A stretch of DNA of 64,000 nt, taken from positions 124,001-188,000 of the forward strand of contig CABJBA010000010.1 of the NCBI GenBank assembly GCA_902363735.1, given 5' to 3'. Positions 16,150-25,526 of this stretch are shown in pieces. Each line of letters begins with the position of its first letter. The first letter of the stretch is position 1. The stretch is from Clostridiaceae bacterium. Lineage in GTDB: Bacteria; Bacillota; Clostridia; Lachnospirales; Lachnospiraceae. The position numbers and the translations under genes are program-made. The notes beneath the pieces are model-generated. The model saw only the letters and a program-made list of their open reading frames with translations, made no database searches and was not told the DNA's origin.

Positions 16150-17280
16150 TTATTCCTCTAACGGGAAAATCTCTGACAAACATGTATCCTCACAGCTCCT
16201 TGAAATATTTCCAGTAAAAGGGTCTATGTAATCCGATGATTCATATACATCCTGTATTGTGATTTTTATGGAAGATGTCGTAACCGGATGGTCGAATATA
16301 ATCATATCCGAATATCCCGTATAAGATGGTTCATAGTAATTAAGGGAATAGGTATTCTGGGAGCCATCGGAAAATTCTACTAAGATGGAACGAACCTGGG
16401 CATTGACATACATTGTTTTTTCTGTTTTCGTATATCCATTTTTCAAACATAGACCATATACCAGTTTTTCTTCCGGAGCACTGATTTTTATCCACTCCCC
16501 GATACCAAAACCGTCACTCCCCTCAATCCATGCTGTCTGATTATTCTGATCGATAGCCTGATCCGGCCCATAAATGTTGCCCTCCTGAGAAGCACAAACA
16601 GAGGAAGCTTCGGCCATATGGAAAGAATGCTGGGTAAATGTCTTAATTGGAGCTGCATTCTGTAATATGAATGTCTCAGGGTTACCGCTGTCTTCTGTAA
16701 AATTAGCCTGGAATCGTTTCATATCAGTATAGCCCACAAATTCGCTGTCATTTTCGCATGCAGCAACTCCATATACTTCTGCCTGCTTTCCGGTCACCGT
16801 CATATAGTTATTCCATATAGCCTGAATGCTGGGAGAAACTGCATAAAAATAATCCTGCAACTGATCAGACATGGATGTATTGCTATTATCTGCTAAAGGA
16901 GCTTCTCTGGATAATACAGGTTCTTTTACGGGTTCCCGGCTTGCTTTTTGTCCTGAATTACTTTCCATACTCTCTGAAGTGGTTTCAATGTTCACTTCTT
17001 CTTTCTCTGTCTCATGTTCAGATATTTTTAATTCTTTTGCAATACTCTTTTCTCCTATAGAAAAAATTCCTGATTTAATAATCATAAATCCACTGCCTGA
17101 TAAAACAGCTGCAAGCACAATTAGCATCGTGATCAGTCCAAATACTCCGTGTTTTGTTTTCTTTTTCGCTGTTCCTACGGAGTGGGGAATTTTTAATTGC
17201 TGTTCTTTAAGCTGTGAACCACATTTATTACAAAAATTTCCCTTTTGATTTTCCGCTCCACAATTTCTACATGTTGCCAT
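16150..17280 (-). CDS. Zinc-ribbon membrane protein with discoidin-like domain
   Basis: 376 aa. An N-terminal zinc ribbon (Cys4, Cys7, Cys17, Cys20) precedes one membrane helix (FGLITMLIVLAAVLSGSGFMI, about residues 47-67) and an acidic Ser/Glu linker. The C-terminal half, with GPDQAIDQNNQTAWIEG and GEWIKIS, looks like the F5/8 type C (discoidin) or NADase-type glycan-binding fold. Predicted topology is ribbon inside and binding domain outside. It is the last gene of the zinc-ribbon cluster, 17 bases after the M15 peptidase gene. A role in binding glycan or cell wall is inferred. Confidence 0.7.
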   Translation of the reverse strand: MATCRNCGAENQKGNFCNKCGSQLKEQQLKIPHSVGTAKKKTKHGVFGLITMLIVLAAVLSGSGFMIIKSGIFSIGEKSIAKELKISEHETEKEEVNIETTSESMESNSGQKASREPVKEPVLSREAPLADNSNTSMSDQLQDYFYAVSPSIQAIWNNYMTVTGKQAEVYGVAACENDSEFVGYTDMKRFQANFTEDSGNPETFILQNAAPIKTFTQHSFHMAEASSVCASQEGNIYGPDQAIDQNNQTAWIEGSDGFGIGEWIKISAPEEKLVYGLCLKNGYTKTEKTMYVNAQVRSILVEFSDGSQNTYSLNYYEPSYTGYSDMIIFDHPVTTSSIKITIQDVYESSDYIDPFTGNISRSCEDTCLSEIFPLEE

Positions 17281-17297
17281 CTTTTGTTTTTTCCCCT

Positions 17298-18056
17298 TTA
17301 TTGTGTTTTTTGAAAATGCTGATAATCTTTAGAAGAATTCCAATCTCCTCCCCATTCAAAGCCATGTTTCATAAATAATTGATAACATAAGTCATCTTTA
17401 TCTATTTTATATTTAAAGTCTTTATCACGGTCAACATAATCTCTTGCATTACTTGGTTCACATATTTTCTTTCCATTTACTGTACGTATGTAAGGATTAT
17501 ACAGAGGATTTATGTCAATTGCTCTCCCCATAGCATGTTTTGATAAGTTTTTAGAACCAGAAACTTCCCGGAAATTAAAGCAGGATGTATTGTTATCTTC
17601 CATAGACAAATCATCATCTGCATTATAATTATCTACCAGGGATATCTTTCCAATTAGATAATCTGCTCTATACAGTTCTTTAAAAATATCAACCAAATCC
17701 TGAGCTATCGCCTTATTAGATACCAATTCACCCAAACAACTATCACCGGCTGGATTTTTATATAAAACTCTGATATATCGAAGGTCTTCCCTTGGCACGG
17801 TACAGTTGTCTTTATAAGATTTCCCCTGCATTCTATCCATTACTGCATCAGAAATCTCTTCACTGTAAAACAAATCATCTATACTCAGCTTTTTAAGTTC
17901 ACCATCAGTCAGTTTTGTTCCTGCAGGCATAGAAGCATAATCTGTCAATGCACTTTCTACTATTATATTTTGATTTTCATTTATTACCCGAAATCCTTTG
18001 CTTCCAAATAAACTTATAAAAATCACCACACTTACAACCAGACCTGCATTAAACAT
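17298..18056 (-). CDS. M15-family D-Ala-D-Ala carboxypeptidase-like protein
   Basis: 252 aa. N-terminal hydrophobic anchor (LVVSVVIFISLFG). The catalytic region has SKHAMGRAIDINPLYNPYI (His and Asp zinc ligands) and FEWGGDWNSSKDYQHFQ (third zinc ligand His in DYQHF), the VanY/CwlK-like M15 pattern. Such enzymes trim peptidoglycan stem peptides or cross-links outside the membrane. GAGAGGAT precedes ATG. The 313-base gap upstream holds a coding-like fragment. Within this cluster it is the only recognisable catalytic activity, tying the set to the cell wall. Confidence 0.85.
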   Translation of the reverse strand: MFNAGLVVSVVIFISLFGSKGFRVINENQNIIVESALTDYASMPAGTKLTDGELKKLSIDDLFYSEEISDAVMDRMQGKSYKDNCTVPREDLRYIRVLYKNPAGDSCLGELVSNKAIAQDLVDIFKELYRADYLIGKISLVDNYNADDDLSMEDNNTSCFNFREVSGSKNLSKHAMGRAIDINPLYNPYIRTVNGKKICEPSNARDYVDRDKDFKYKIDKDDLCYQLFMKHGFEWGGDWNSSKDYQHFQKTQ

Positions 18057-18133
18057 AGATTTATCCTCTCATTTTCCATCTCTGGCAGTCCCCTCATGTC
18101 CGGGTCTCTCCTGGCTTCACACGTTTCTGTCCT

Positions 18134-18280
18134 TTAAGTGTCCTGCATATTCCTCTGTCGCATTCTAACCATCAGAAAAAGCCTGATCAGGTCCGCCCGG
18201 GCCGTCTGAAACTGTTCCGGGGATGCGTAACCGTGAGTCAGGCCAAGAATCCTGGCTTTTATATTATATGCCCATTTGGT
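18134..18280 (-). pseudogene. Orphan C-terminal coding fragment
   Basis: An open frame of about 48 codons between TAG and TAA reading ILGLTHGYASPEQFQTARA then DLIRLFLMVRMRQRNMQDT. Its amphipathic, well-composed sequence is more GC-rich than the surroundings and looks like the end of a real protein. No start codon with a ribosome site precedes it. It occupies the gap between the TPR lipoprotein and M15 genes. I do not recognise the parent family. Confidence 0.35.
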
Positions 18281-18369
18281 CTATAGCATTTGCTCTGATC
18301 AGTCTTTTTCTTTGCTTGCATCTTTTTATGGGCATGTACCAATATCTGCCGGACAAAAGTTCTTCTCCT

Positions 18370-20247
18370 TTACTTGGAAGTCCAACGTAAAAGCTTATAA
18401 CTGTCTGTGCCGCCATAAGAGTAAGGAACAATAACCGCCAAATGACCGCTCTCCTCAGCAACCGCCCCTTCCCATACATCATCCGCCTGAACCAACTGCT
18501 CCCAATATATTCTCCGTTCATACTGTGCCGATACATCGTGGGAGGCCCATTCACGGGTTACGGCGTTAAATGTACCATCACCATTATCATAAAACTCTAC
18601 AACCTCCGACCACTTTAATGGCTCCCCATCAGCTGGTGTAAAATAGTAGTAACCATCTTCAAAGAAATACTGATACTGTCCATAATTCCAATAATCCGGA
18701 TTGTCGACATAACCAACACTTTTATGTGTGATATTAATTCCAAAATACTTGTCAACAACATTGAAAATTGTATCTGATGAGATTTTGGCATGGTAATGCT
18801 CATTGTCGGTTACGTTAATTATTGCGTTATAGTTGTTCATATAAGTATGCCAAATTGCAAACTCAATAAGCTGTTCATCTGTATAATCAGCACTATTAAA
18901 ATTATCCAGTGTTACTTCACTGAAATTGCTTAAAAAAATACTTAGCTTTTTATATTCATCATCAGTAATTGACCCAATCGAATTTTGAACTGATGGTTTA
19001 AAAACTTTCGATTCTGAATGCACTACTTGCTGGTTGTTTTGGGTTTGAGCAAATGGAGTACGCAATAAATCAGAACGCGTATAGGGAATAATCAATTCAC
19101 TTGCCCCAACAGCGTAATAAAATGTATATTGATGAAAAAAAACATGTACCCCATCTTCAGCCAGCCAGAATACAGCATTTGCAGGATTGCATTGCTCCTT
19201 GACGGAATCCACATAGTAACTTACATAACTTCCGGATTCATAGCCTTGTGCTGCTTCAGCCAGGAATTCACCCTCATCTCCTCTGCTTAACTGATAGGCA
19301 ATGTACTCATTATAAAGAGTCTCCTGAACATTGCTTTCGTCAACCAGCAATATATCTGATATTTTCATTACCTTGCCTGTGCTGCAATCAAAGGTATTTC
19401 CTAAACACTCAAAACCTCCGTGAGGTCCTAGTCCATCCCACTCGGAACTGCCAACAAAAGATAGATACTGATTCTTGCGATAGCTTTCTTCCCATGTATC
19501 TACCAGTCCCCCGACTCTGCCGTTATTTGCTTCTTCAAACGTATAGCCTTCCCGGCTGTCATATGCCTCCAACAGCCACTCGGAAGCATCGATGGTATCC
19601 TCTTTCGGCAGCTCATCTTCAAAGGCGGCATTCATATTCTTTATTTGCTGACTGCTTCCTATAAATACAGGCTGATTGCTTTCATCTCTCCAAAGCAGCA
19701 CTCCATCGCTGGCACGGAGTTCGTTATAATATGTCTGTTCAATTTTATATTCAGGAATAATAAGTTTAAAATAAAGCTCTGACAGTTTTTTGTTATCAGG
19801 CAGGATATCAAGTCCTTTTTGTAAAACTTTGATTGCATTCTCCTTATCATCAAGCGCGCTATAAACATCTGCAAGCCCAAGATATGCATCTGAATTTTCA
19901 GGTTCATAATCAATGATATCCTCGTAGATATCCTCTGCATCTTTCAGGTATTCCCGTTCATCCGACAACTGCTCAAAACCATTTTCCAATACAGCAACCG
20001 CCTTATTCATATCACCCTGGGCCATGTACATCTCTCCCAACCCAGTATAGCCACGTGGATTTTGGGGTTCAATCTCTATCAGGCGGTCGAAGCAGACTGC
20101 TGCTTTCTCATAATTCATATCAAGTAGATATTTTTCACCAGAATTAAGCAATTCTGCTGCTGACATATTTTCAAGTGATTTTGAGCAAGCAGTGCAGGCA
20201 GTAACCAATACTCCAATTGTTATTAACAAAGTTAATGCTCGTTTCAT
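18370..20247 (-). CDS. TPR lipoprotein with RsiV/DUF3298-like domain
   Basis: 625 aa. Lipobox near residues 18-21 (VTAC, with CTAC alternative). Residues about 30-165 are tetratricopeptide repeats (YEKAAVCFDRLIEIEPQNPRG, KAVAVLENGFEQL, DAYLGLADVYSALDD). The middle (about 175-400) resembles the DUF3298/RsiV-like domain, with FDCSTGKVMKISDIL and VHVFFHQYTFYY. A C-terminal domain of about 200 residues follows, of unknown fold. GGAGG is 6 bases before ATG. Surface-attached; it may be the scaffold of the zinc-ribbon cluster. Confidence 0.75.
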   Translation of the reverse strand: MKRALTLLITIGVLVTACTACSKSLENMSAAELLNSGEKYLLDMNYEKAAVCFDRLIEIEPQNPRGYTGLGEMYMAQGDMNKAVAVLENGFEQLSDEREYLKDAEDIYEDIIDYEPENSDAYLGLADVYSALDDKENAIKVLQKGLDILPDNKKLSELYFKLIIPEYKIEQTYYNELRASDGVLLWRDESNQPVFIGSSQQIKNMNAAFEDELPKEDTIDASEWLLEAYDSREGYTFEEANNGRVGGLVDTWEESYRKNQYLSFVGSSEWDGLGPHGGFECLGNTFDCSTGKVMKISDILLVDESNVQETLYNEYIAYQLSRGDEGEFLAEAAQGYESGSYVSYYVDSVKEQCNPANAVFWLAEDGVHVFFHQYTFYYAVGASELIIPYTRSDLLRTPFAQTQNNQQVVHSESKVFKPSVQNSIGSITDDEYKKLSIFLSNFSEVTLDNFNSADYTDEQLIEFAIWHTYMNNYNAIINVTDNEHYHAKISSDTIFNVVDKYFGINITHKSVGYVDNPDYWNYGQYQYFFEDGYYYFTPADGEPLKWSEVVEFYDNGDGTFNAVTREWASHDVSAQYERRIYWEQLVQADDVWEGAVAEESGHLAVIVPYSYGGTDSYKLLRWTSK

Positions 20248-20325
20248 CCTCAGCCTCCCACTAATTTCTCACATCAATGTATTATTCAATATAAACATCA
20301 ATCTTTTTCTTGTATGAAAATCAGG

Positions 20326-20769
20326 CTACTTTAACTTAAACCCACATTTTCTGCAAAAATTCACTGCAGCACCATATCTCTGACTACATTTTGGACAAAT
20401 AACTGCTGTTTCAGTGCCCGCAACAGGCTGACCATCAGCAGGGGACGCCGCCCCTGCATTCTGACCATTACTCTGCCCTCCAAGTATCTGTTTTTCCTTC
20501 CGTTCCAGCTCATCAAGTTCTGCTTCCTGCTGTTTAATCATTGCTTTTTTCTCTGCAATCTCCATCAGCTTATCCTGGAGATGTTCTATGGTAATCTCTC
20601 CTTGAGTCCAGTCCTGGTATACAATCTCACCAACCCCTGACATTAATGTGGCCGTCTCATTTTTTAAAGTTGCTATGTATGTCTTAATCTTATTTAACTC
20701 TAAAAAATTAGATGTTTTTACATTAAGAACTGTTAACCCTTTTGAAAAAGTACTCTTCAAATCAGCCAT
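20326..20769 (-). CDS. Coiled-coil protein with C-terminal zinc ribbon
   Basis: 147 aa from the ATG of MADLKS, with GGAGG 8 bases upstream; an earlier ATG lies upstream of the ribosome site. Residues 1-95 are helical and charged (IEHLQDKLMEIAEKKAMIK is coiled-coil-like). A Gly/Ala/Gln-rich linker leads to CPKCSQRYGAAVNFCRKCG, a single zinc ribbon at the C-terminus. No membrane helix, so it is cytoplasmic, possibly binding the ribbons or tails of its membrane neighbours. It lies 20 bases after the propeller-like gene. Confidence 0.65.
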   Translation of the reverse strand: MADLKSTFSKGLTVLNVKTSNFLELNKIKTYIATLKNETATLMSGVGEIVYQDWTQGEITIEHLQDKLMEIAEKKAMIKQQEAELDELERKEKQILGGQSNGQNAGAASPADGQPVAGTETAVICPKCSQRYGAAVNFCRKCGFKLK

Positions 20770-20789
20770 TGCCTGTTCCTCCATAAGCT

Positions 20790-22979
20790 TTAGTTAATAT
20801 AGCCATAGCCATAACCATAATCATCTATATTACCGCCTCTGCTATAACCGCCTTTAATATAGGAGACATCGTCATCAATCTTATCCTTTTTCTTCTCGCT
20901 CGTCCAGATCCATAAGTCGCCTCGGAATTTATCCAGGGAATAATCCTGTAAATATGCAACTTTACCATCCTCTAAGGGGTTAAATAAAATAATATCATCA
21001 TCGATCTTAACTGATTTTCCTTTCTGGTAACGATACAGCGTAAAGGATTCATCCTTTTCACTATAATCTTTTGCATAGTAGATGCTGTCATCTTTTTTTG
21101 AAGAAACAGGTGTTAAACCATACATTGACACATCATCATCAACTTCATTTCCGCCGATATTCAAAGCCGCCTCTCCATCATCAAAATCTGACCAGTAACC
21201 GACTTTGCCGTTAAATAATATGATACCGGAAACAGCATCTGCAATTTTTTCGGGGCTCTTAATAGACTTATCATTATAAGAGATTGCATGAAGTGTTGCT
21301 GCTCCGTCCTCCTGCAAGTCATCGGAATAGTAAAACGTATGATTATCTAAATCAAATTGTGAGAAACTAATATATTCGTCAACCTCAAACTGGTTCATCA
21401 CAGTACCGGTTACCAGATAATGTTTTTTACTTTCTTCCAGCCCGTTCATAAGTTTATCAGTCACATCAGATCCGGAATCAACGGATGAGAGATCATATTC
21501 TCCAATTTCCTCTAAATTAACCTGAGAAACAGCGATAACCTTGTCTGTGCTGACTTTATCTAAGTATGCCTCTGATTCTATATCTAAGACAGTATCTGAA
21601 ATCTTAGTAGACTCCTTTCCATCATACAGATATAATTCATATAATGAAATGCTTTCTAAATAGTCCAGCCTGTTACGAATCTCATCTCTTCGGAGCTTTT
21701 CATCATAAGCTTCAACAGCTGAATTATATCTATCTGTATCAACGGTATAGGTTGTATATCCAAACCAGTCGGTGCCGTTAGCAACCCTGTAATCATTCTG
21801 GCTTGGATACTGCATATTATAATCCGCCATGGCAAGATCGTCTGTAATAAAGTCTGTATACTGATATTCTTTCCCCGGACGCATGTAGTAGATTGATTTT
21901 CCACCTTCTGCATATGCCCAGTTTCCGGTAAAATCAGAAGCAATTTTTTCTTTTTCCTTCAGGTCTTTTATACACATTAATCTTTCATCTTTTGTATAAT
22001 AAATATAGTTCAAATCACTGGAGGTACAGATAATATAAGACACCTCAGACTCAAGTTTATTTTTTGAGGCATTCTTGTCCTTTAAATCATAAGAATAAAT
22101 CTCGTTGTCATCAGTCATAAATATCAAGCCTGACTCATCTTCGCTGACAACAAAATCCCTGATACCAGAACCAATTTTAGCTTTGTCTTTTAAATCAGAC
22201 AAATATAGATTTCTATCCTCATAACTCCCTTTCAAATAAAGAACTTTCCCTGATGGAAGCAGTTTGTACCAAAGTACATCAGAATCCAATTTTTCCGAGG
22301 TGTCTTTCTTACTGCTCTGTTTCTTTAAGTTCTTATACATTAAAGTACCGGCTCCATCATCGTCTACCTTTTCAGTATAGAAAACATATTTTCCATCTTC
22401 TGAATAACAGATCCCTTCCAGGGAATTGGCAAGCTCATAAACCTCCTTATTTACTGATGCACGGTCAGTGATCTCAAGGCTTTTTTGATTCTTTATGGTA
22501 TACTGAATAATGCTATTGTCTTTACTATAAACCAGTTTTTCTGATGTTCCCCCTGATATTCCGCCAAGAAAGCTTACTCCTATTGCTGCAATTGCAACCA
22601 CTGCAGCTGCCGCAATTCCAGTTATCATTTTTTTGTTGACCAATCCTTTAGCCGGCAGATCGGGAGTGCTGGTTTCATCTTCATTTAAATTAGCTCCGCA
22701 GTTCATACAGAAAAGATCTCCAGCACTGTTCTTAACCCCGCATTTTGAACAAAAAAGAAATTCCTCTGGATCCAAACTTGCATCCGTACCTGTTTCTTCA
22801 TTTATTACTGTTTCTTCATTTATTACTGCATCTGCACCTGTATCGGAAGCTGTATCACTTCCTGCCAATATAACAGTCTCAGACGTTTCTTCTTTCTCTT
22901 GTTCCTGCTTTATCCCGCATTCTCCGCAAAACAATTCATCGTCTTCAACAGGTGCCCCACAATTTGTACATATTTTCAT
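20790..22979 (-). CDS. Double zinc-ribbon membrane protein with propeller-like extracellular domain
   Basis: 729 aa. Two N-terminal zinc ribbons (Cys4/7/18/21, and FCSKCG..FCMNCG near residues 75-95) are joined by an acidic linker that contains the hexapeptide VINEET twice in tandem. One membrane helix (GIAAAAVVAIAAIGVSFLGG) follows. The roughly 580-residue outer part has repeated units such as GKYVFYTEKVDDDGAG, NYIYYTKDERLMCIKDLKE and DDSIYYAKDYSEKD, consistent with a beta-propeller of the DUF5050 kind. Ligand unknown. Confidence 0.7.
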   Translation of the reverse strand: MKICTNCGAPVEDDELFCGECGIKQEQEKEETSETVILAGSDTASDTGADAVINEETVINEETGTDASLDPEEFLFCSKCGVKNSAGDLFCMNCGANLNEDETSTPDLPAKGLVNKKMITGIAAAAVVAIAAIGVSFLGGISGGTSEKLVYSKDNSIIQYTIKNQKSLEITDRASVNKEVYELANSLEGICYSEDGKYVFYTEKVDDDGAGTLMYKNLKKQSSKKDTSEKLDSDVLWYKLLPSGKVLYLKGSYEDRNLYLSDLKDKAKIGSGIRDFVVSEDESGLIFMTDDNEIYSYDLKDKNASKNKLESEVSYIICTSSDLNYIYYTKDERLMCIKDLKEKEKIASDFTGNWAYAEGGKSIYYMRPGKEYQYTDFITDDLAMADYNMQYPSQNDYRVANGTDWFGYTTYTVDTDRYNSAVEAYDEKLRRDEIRNRLDYLESISLYELYLYDGKESTKISDTVLDIESEAYLDKVSTDKVIAVSQVNLEEIGEYDLSSVDSGSDVTDKLMNGLEESKKHYLVTGTVMNQFEVDEYISFSQFDLDNHTFYYSDDLQEDGAATLHAISYNDKSIKSPEKIADAVSGIILFNGKVGYWSDFDDGEAALNIGGNEVDDDVSMYGLTPVSSKKDDSIYYAKDYSEKDESFTLYRYQKGKSVKIDDDIILFNPLEDGKVAYLQDYSLDKFRGDLWIWTSEKKKDKIDDDVSYIKGGYSRGGNIDDYGYGYGYIN

Positions 22980-23036
22980 ATCTTTCCTCCTGGTATGTCA
23001 CTATTTAAGTATCCTAATTCGTATTTATACTATAAG

Positions 23037-23918
23037 TTAATTCATCTTATCTTCTTGCTCCTGGATGAATATCACATTATATTTCTCGTAAGTATTAAGC
23101 ATCTCCTCTGAAAAATCCTCCGAGGCTACCGTACCGGTGTACCAGGGCTTTGACAGAAAATATGTGTTTAAATCTTCTGTTACAAAAATTCTTCCATGCT
23201 TTGCATAAACTTCATTTCTGGCAATTCTCAGCTGCTCTTTAGTCAATGGCATTAAATCTTCTATGGTCAGATAACGGCTTGCGCTGTCTGGCAATATGTA
23301 ATCTGCAGTCCCCACCAGTCCTTGAGCTGCTCCATCTTGTGCTCCCTGGATTCCATACTGTGTTTCAGCAGACAAATAAGTTTCTGTATCCTGTTGAGAG
23401 CTATTCTCCTGAAGCACACCTCCCCGGTTTGACTCTGCTTCTTTTGCTGAACTTTCAGTCAGATTTGACTCTGTTTCTTTATTATCTTCAGAAACATCAG
23501 ACTCTTCTTCCTCAGTTTCTTCCTTTTTATCCTTTAAATCAGCAATATGGCTGGAAATCCATGTCCCGTCTGAGGGTGCAATGATAAAGCGGTATATGCA
23601 AAAACCTCCCCCTGCTAAAACAACTGCCAAAACAACCAGCAATATAAACAAACCCATATGTCCTTTTTTCTCTTCATGATGAACTGCAATTGGGGGTTCC
23701 GGTTTTCCTGACTTTTTCTTTTCTTCTGATGTTGTCTGGTTTACAGGTCCTTCACTTACTTTTGTGCCGCAGCTGCCACAAAATTTTTTCCCTGATACTA
23801 TTTCTTTTCCGCAATTTGTACAGAGCTGCTTTAGTTGGGGCGGTCTGAGGGATGTTCCACACTGACTGCAGAATTTTTTTCCTTCCGTATTCTCACTCCC
23901 ACATGACTGACATTTCAT
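23037..23918 (-). CDS. Double zinc-ribbon membrane protein with YARHG domain
   Basis: 293 aa. Two N-terminal zinc ribbons (Cys3/6/17/20 and Cys33/36/47/50), a Lys/Pro/Glu linker, one membrane helix (GLFILLVVLAVVLAGGGFCIY), an acidic Ser/Thr linker and a C-terminal YARHG domain with EQLRIARNEVYAKHGRIF and YFLSKPWY. The YARHG domain is extracellular and thought to be associated with peptidoglycan peptides or carbohydrates. AGGAGG precedes ATG. It is the first gene of the zinc-ribbon cluster. Confidence 0.85.
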   Translation of the reverse strand: MKCQSCGSENTEGKKFCSQCGTSLRPPQLKQLCTNCGKEIVSGKKFCGSCGTKVSEGPVNQTTSEEKKKSGKPEPPIAVHHEEKKGHMGLFILLVVLAVVLAGGGFCIYRFIIAPSDGTWISSHIADLKDKKEETEEEESDVSEDNKETESNLTESSAKEAESNRGGVLQENSSQQDTETYLSAETQYGIQGAQDGAAQGLVGTADYILPDSASRYLTIEDLMPLTKEQLRIARNEVYAKHGRIFVTEDLNTYFLSKPWYTGTVASEDFSEEMLNTYEKYNVIFIQEQEDKMN

Positions 23919-23985
23919 ACTCTTAACCTCCTAAAAGTTAACTTATTAACAACTGTTTATGAATTGAATGTTCATAAATATTATT

Positions 23986-24138
23986 TTACTGGTTCTGAGA
24001 CCGGATATCTCCTGACGGAAACCCATAAAATCCATAAATCATATTACCCTGGTCAATACACTGCATTGTGGGACCTTCACTTGAAACTGACACAATATCA
24101 CCTGTTTCATCCTGATAAGTCAATTTCCGACAAAGTGT
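23986..24138 (-). pseudogene. Possible coding remnant upstream of the zinc-ribbon cluster
   Basis: About 50 open codons ending in TAA read LTYQDETGDIVSVSSEG and TMQCIDQGNMIYGFYGFPSG. It has protein-like composition but no start codon with a ribosome site and a TAA immediately upstream. Probably the tail of a deleted gene; chance is not excluded. Confidence 0.25.
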
Positions 24139-24158
24139 TTACAGAATTTGCTCAATAA

Positions 24159-24543
24159 CCTGTTTAAGAAAAATAATTATATAAAATTACAAAACATTCT
24201 AATTTTTTCCATATTTGTAATTGTTAATTAATAGTATAATGTTAAAGAAAACAAATGTAAATATTAAAAAAACATTATTTTTTTTTGAACATTTTGAAGA
24301 TTTTCACTGTTTTCTCAAAAAAGAATCAGATTCCAAGATACTCATTATCATACAGACCTGCCTTACAGAAACTTAATATGATTTAAAGTTTCTCTAATAC
24401 AAACAATATTCCGTTGGGCTATCCTTCCTAATACATCTATAATACGCCATCTTTCACTATTATTCTTTCATACTCAACAGATTTCGACTGATCTAGCCAT
24501 TCCCTATGCTTCATCTGTTTATATTTTTTATTAAACACAAACA
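24159..24543. other. AT-rich intergenic stretch without a recognisable gene
   Basis: Very AT-rich sequence with long A and T runs. No open frame with a ribosome site, RNA gene or clear repeat was seen. It may hold the promoter of the zinc-ribbon cluster, but I could not place one. Confidence 0.4.
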
Positions 24544-24594
24544 ATGCTCCCCTCCAAATAACAAATGTTTTACTTGTTATCCGGAAGGGAGCAT
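24544..24594 (-). terminator. Large hairpin downstream of the amidase gene
   Basis: ATGCTCCC..TCC-GGATAACAA on one arm pairs with TTGTTATTT-GGAGGGGAGCAT on the other around a short A/T loop, about 21 paired bases. The minus-strand side continues into TTGTTTGTGTTT, so it fits a terminator for the amidase gene about 100 bases upstream. Confidence 0.6.
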
Positions 24595-24692
24595 ACAATA
24601 ATCGGAAAACCGATCCCTTTTATTTTTTAATCAATTAACATAATAAAGAGTTTAAAAACAGATATCCTACTCCACCATTCTTTGTCTGCTTC

Positions 24693-25526
24693 TTAACTGG
24701 TCATGTGCAAAGACCCTTTATCATCAGTACTCAAGTACATATTCCCTTCAAACATGCTCCCATCCTCTGCAGCGCGGTACAGCTCTCCTTTCCAGATAAC
24801 CCACTGATTCTTTGCCATCACTCCGTTATCGCTTAAATAATACCACTTCCCGTCTGATCCGGTCTTCCATGTATTTTTTTCCATAAATCCAGCGTCATTA
24901 AACCAATACCAGTCTTCTCCGTCCTGATACCAGTCATTCCTGACATAATTTCCTGTATCCCCCAGGTAAAATCTCCAGCCGCCGTCTTCCTCCTCCCAAC
25001 CGGATTTAGTCTGAATCTCTGCCTTCAATTCCGCCTGAAAGCTGTTCCAGGTATGCTCTGTGTGGTTGTATACATAAGGATTGGGGCAGATTTTTCCCGT
25101 CACATCATAGTGGCGGATGACGTGGTCTGCCGGAATTCCGTACTGTTTCATTAGCTGCTTTGTCAGCCGGACAGCATTTTTTACGGTTGTGTCTTCAAAA
25201 TACCAGTCTCTGCTGGTACTGGACTGGCTGCCTTTATTTCTGACGCAGAGTTCAATTCCCAGACTATTGCTGTTACGGCACTCCCGATGTCGGTATATCT
25301 TTGCTCCGCAATGCCACGCAATATTATGATCTTCAACAGACTGCCAGACTTCTCCCTTAAATCCTACAAAATAATGGGCGCTGGCTCCTATATACCCGGA
25401 AGCATAATATTTGCAGTTTGCCTCAGCTCCTCCCAAAGCCCCTACATAGTGGATCACAATATACCGGATATCACGCCCCTGTCCATTGCTGTAATTATAA
25501 GGGGTTAATAGCTTATGAATCTCCAT
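24693..25526 (-). CDS. N-acetylmuramoyl-L-alanine amidase, endolysin-like, with cell-wall-binding repeats
   Basis: 277 aa. The N-terminal Amidase_2 domain has YIVIHYVGA (first zinc His), GASAHYFVGFKGEVWQ and VIRHYDVTGKICPNP (second His and zinc/catalytic region). From about residue 180 there are three or four choline-binding-like repeats with WYQDGEDWYWFNDAG and WYYLSDNGVMAKNQW. No signal peptide is present, as in phage endolysins released by a holin, though no holin is seen. The ATG follows directly after the stop of a 51-codon gene (TAAATG), so translation is coupled. It hydrolyses the amide bond between MurNAc and L-Ala. Confidence 0.88.
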   Translation of the reverse strand: MEIHKLLTPYNYSNGQGRDIRYIVIHYVGALGGAEANCKYYASGYIGASAHYFVGFKGEVWQSVEDHNIAWHCGAKIYRHRECRNSNSLGIELCVRNKGSQSSTSRDWYFEDTTVKNAVRLTKQLMKQYGIPADHVIRHYDVTGKICPNPYVYNHTEHTWNSFQAELKAEIQTKSGWEEEDGGWRFYLGDTGNYVRNDWYQDGEDWYWFNDAGFMEKNTWKTGSDGKWYYLSDNGVMAKNQWVIWKGELYRAAEDGSMFEGNMYLSTDDKGSLHMTS

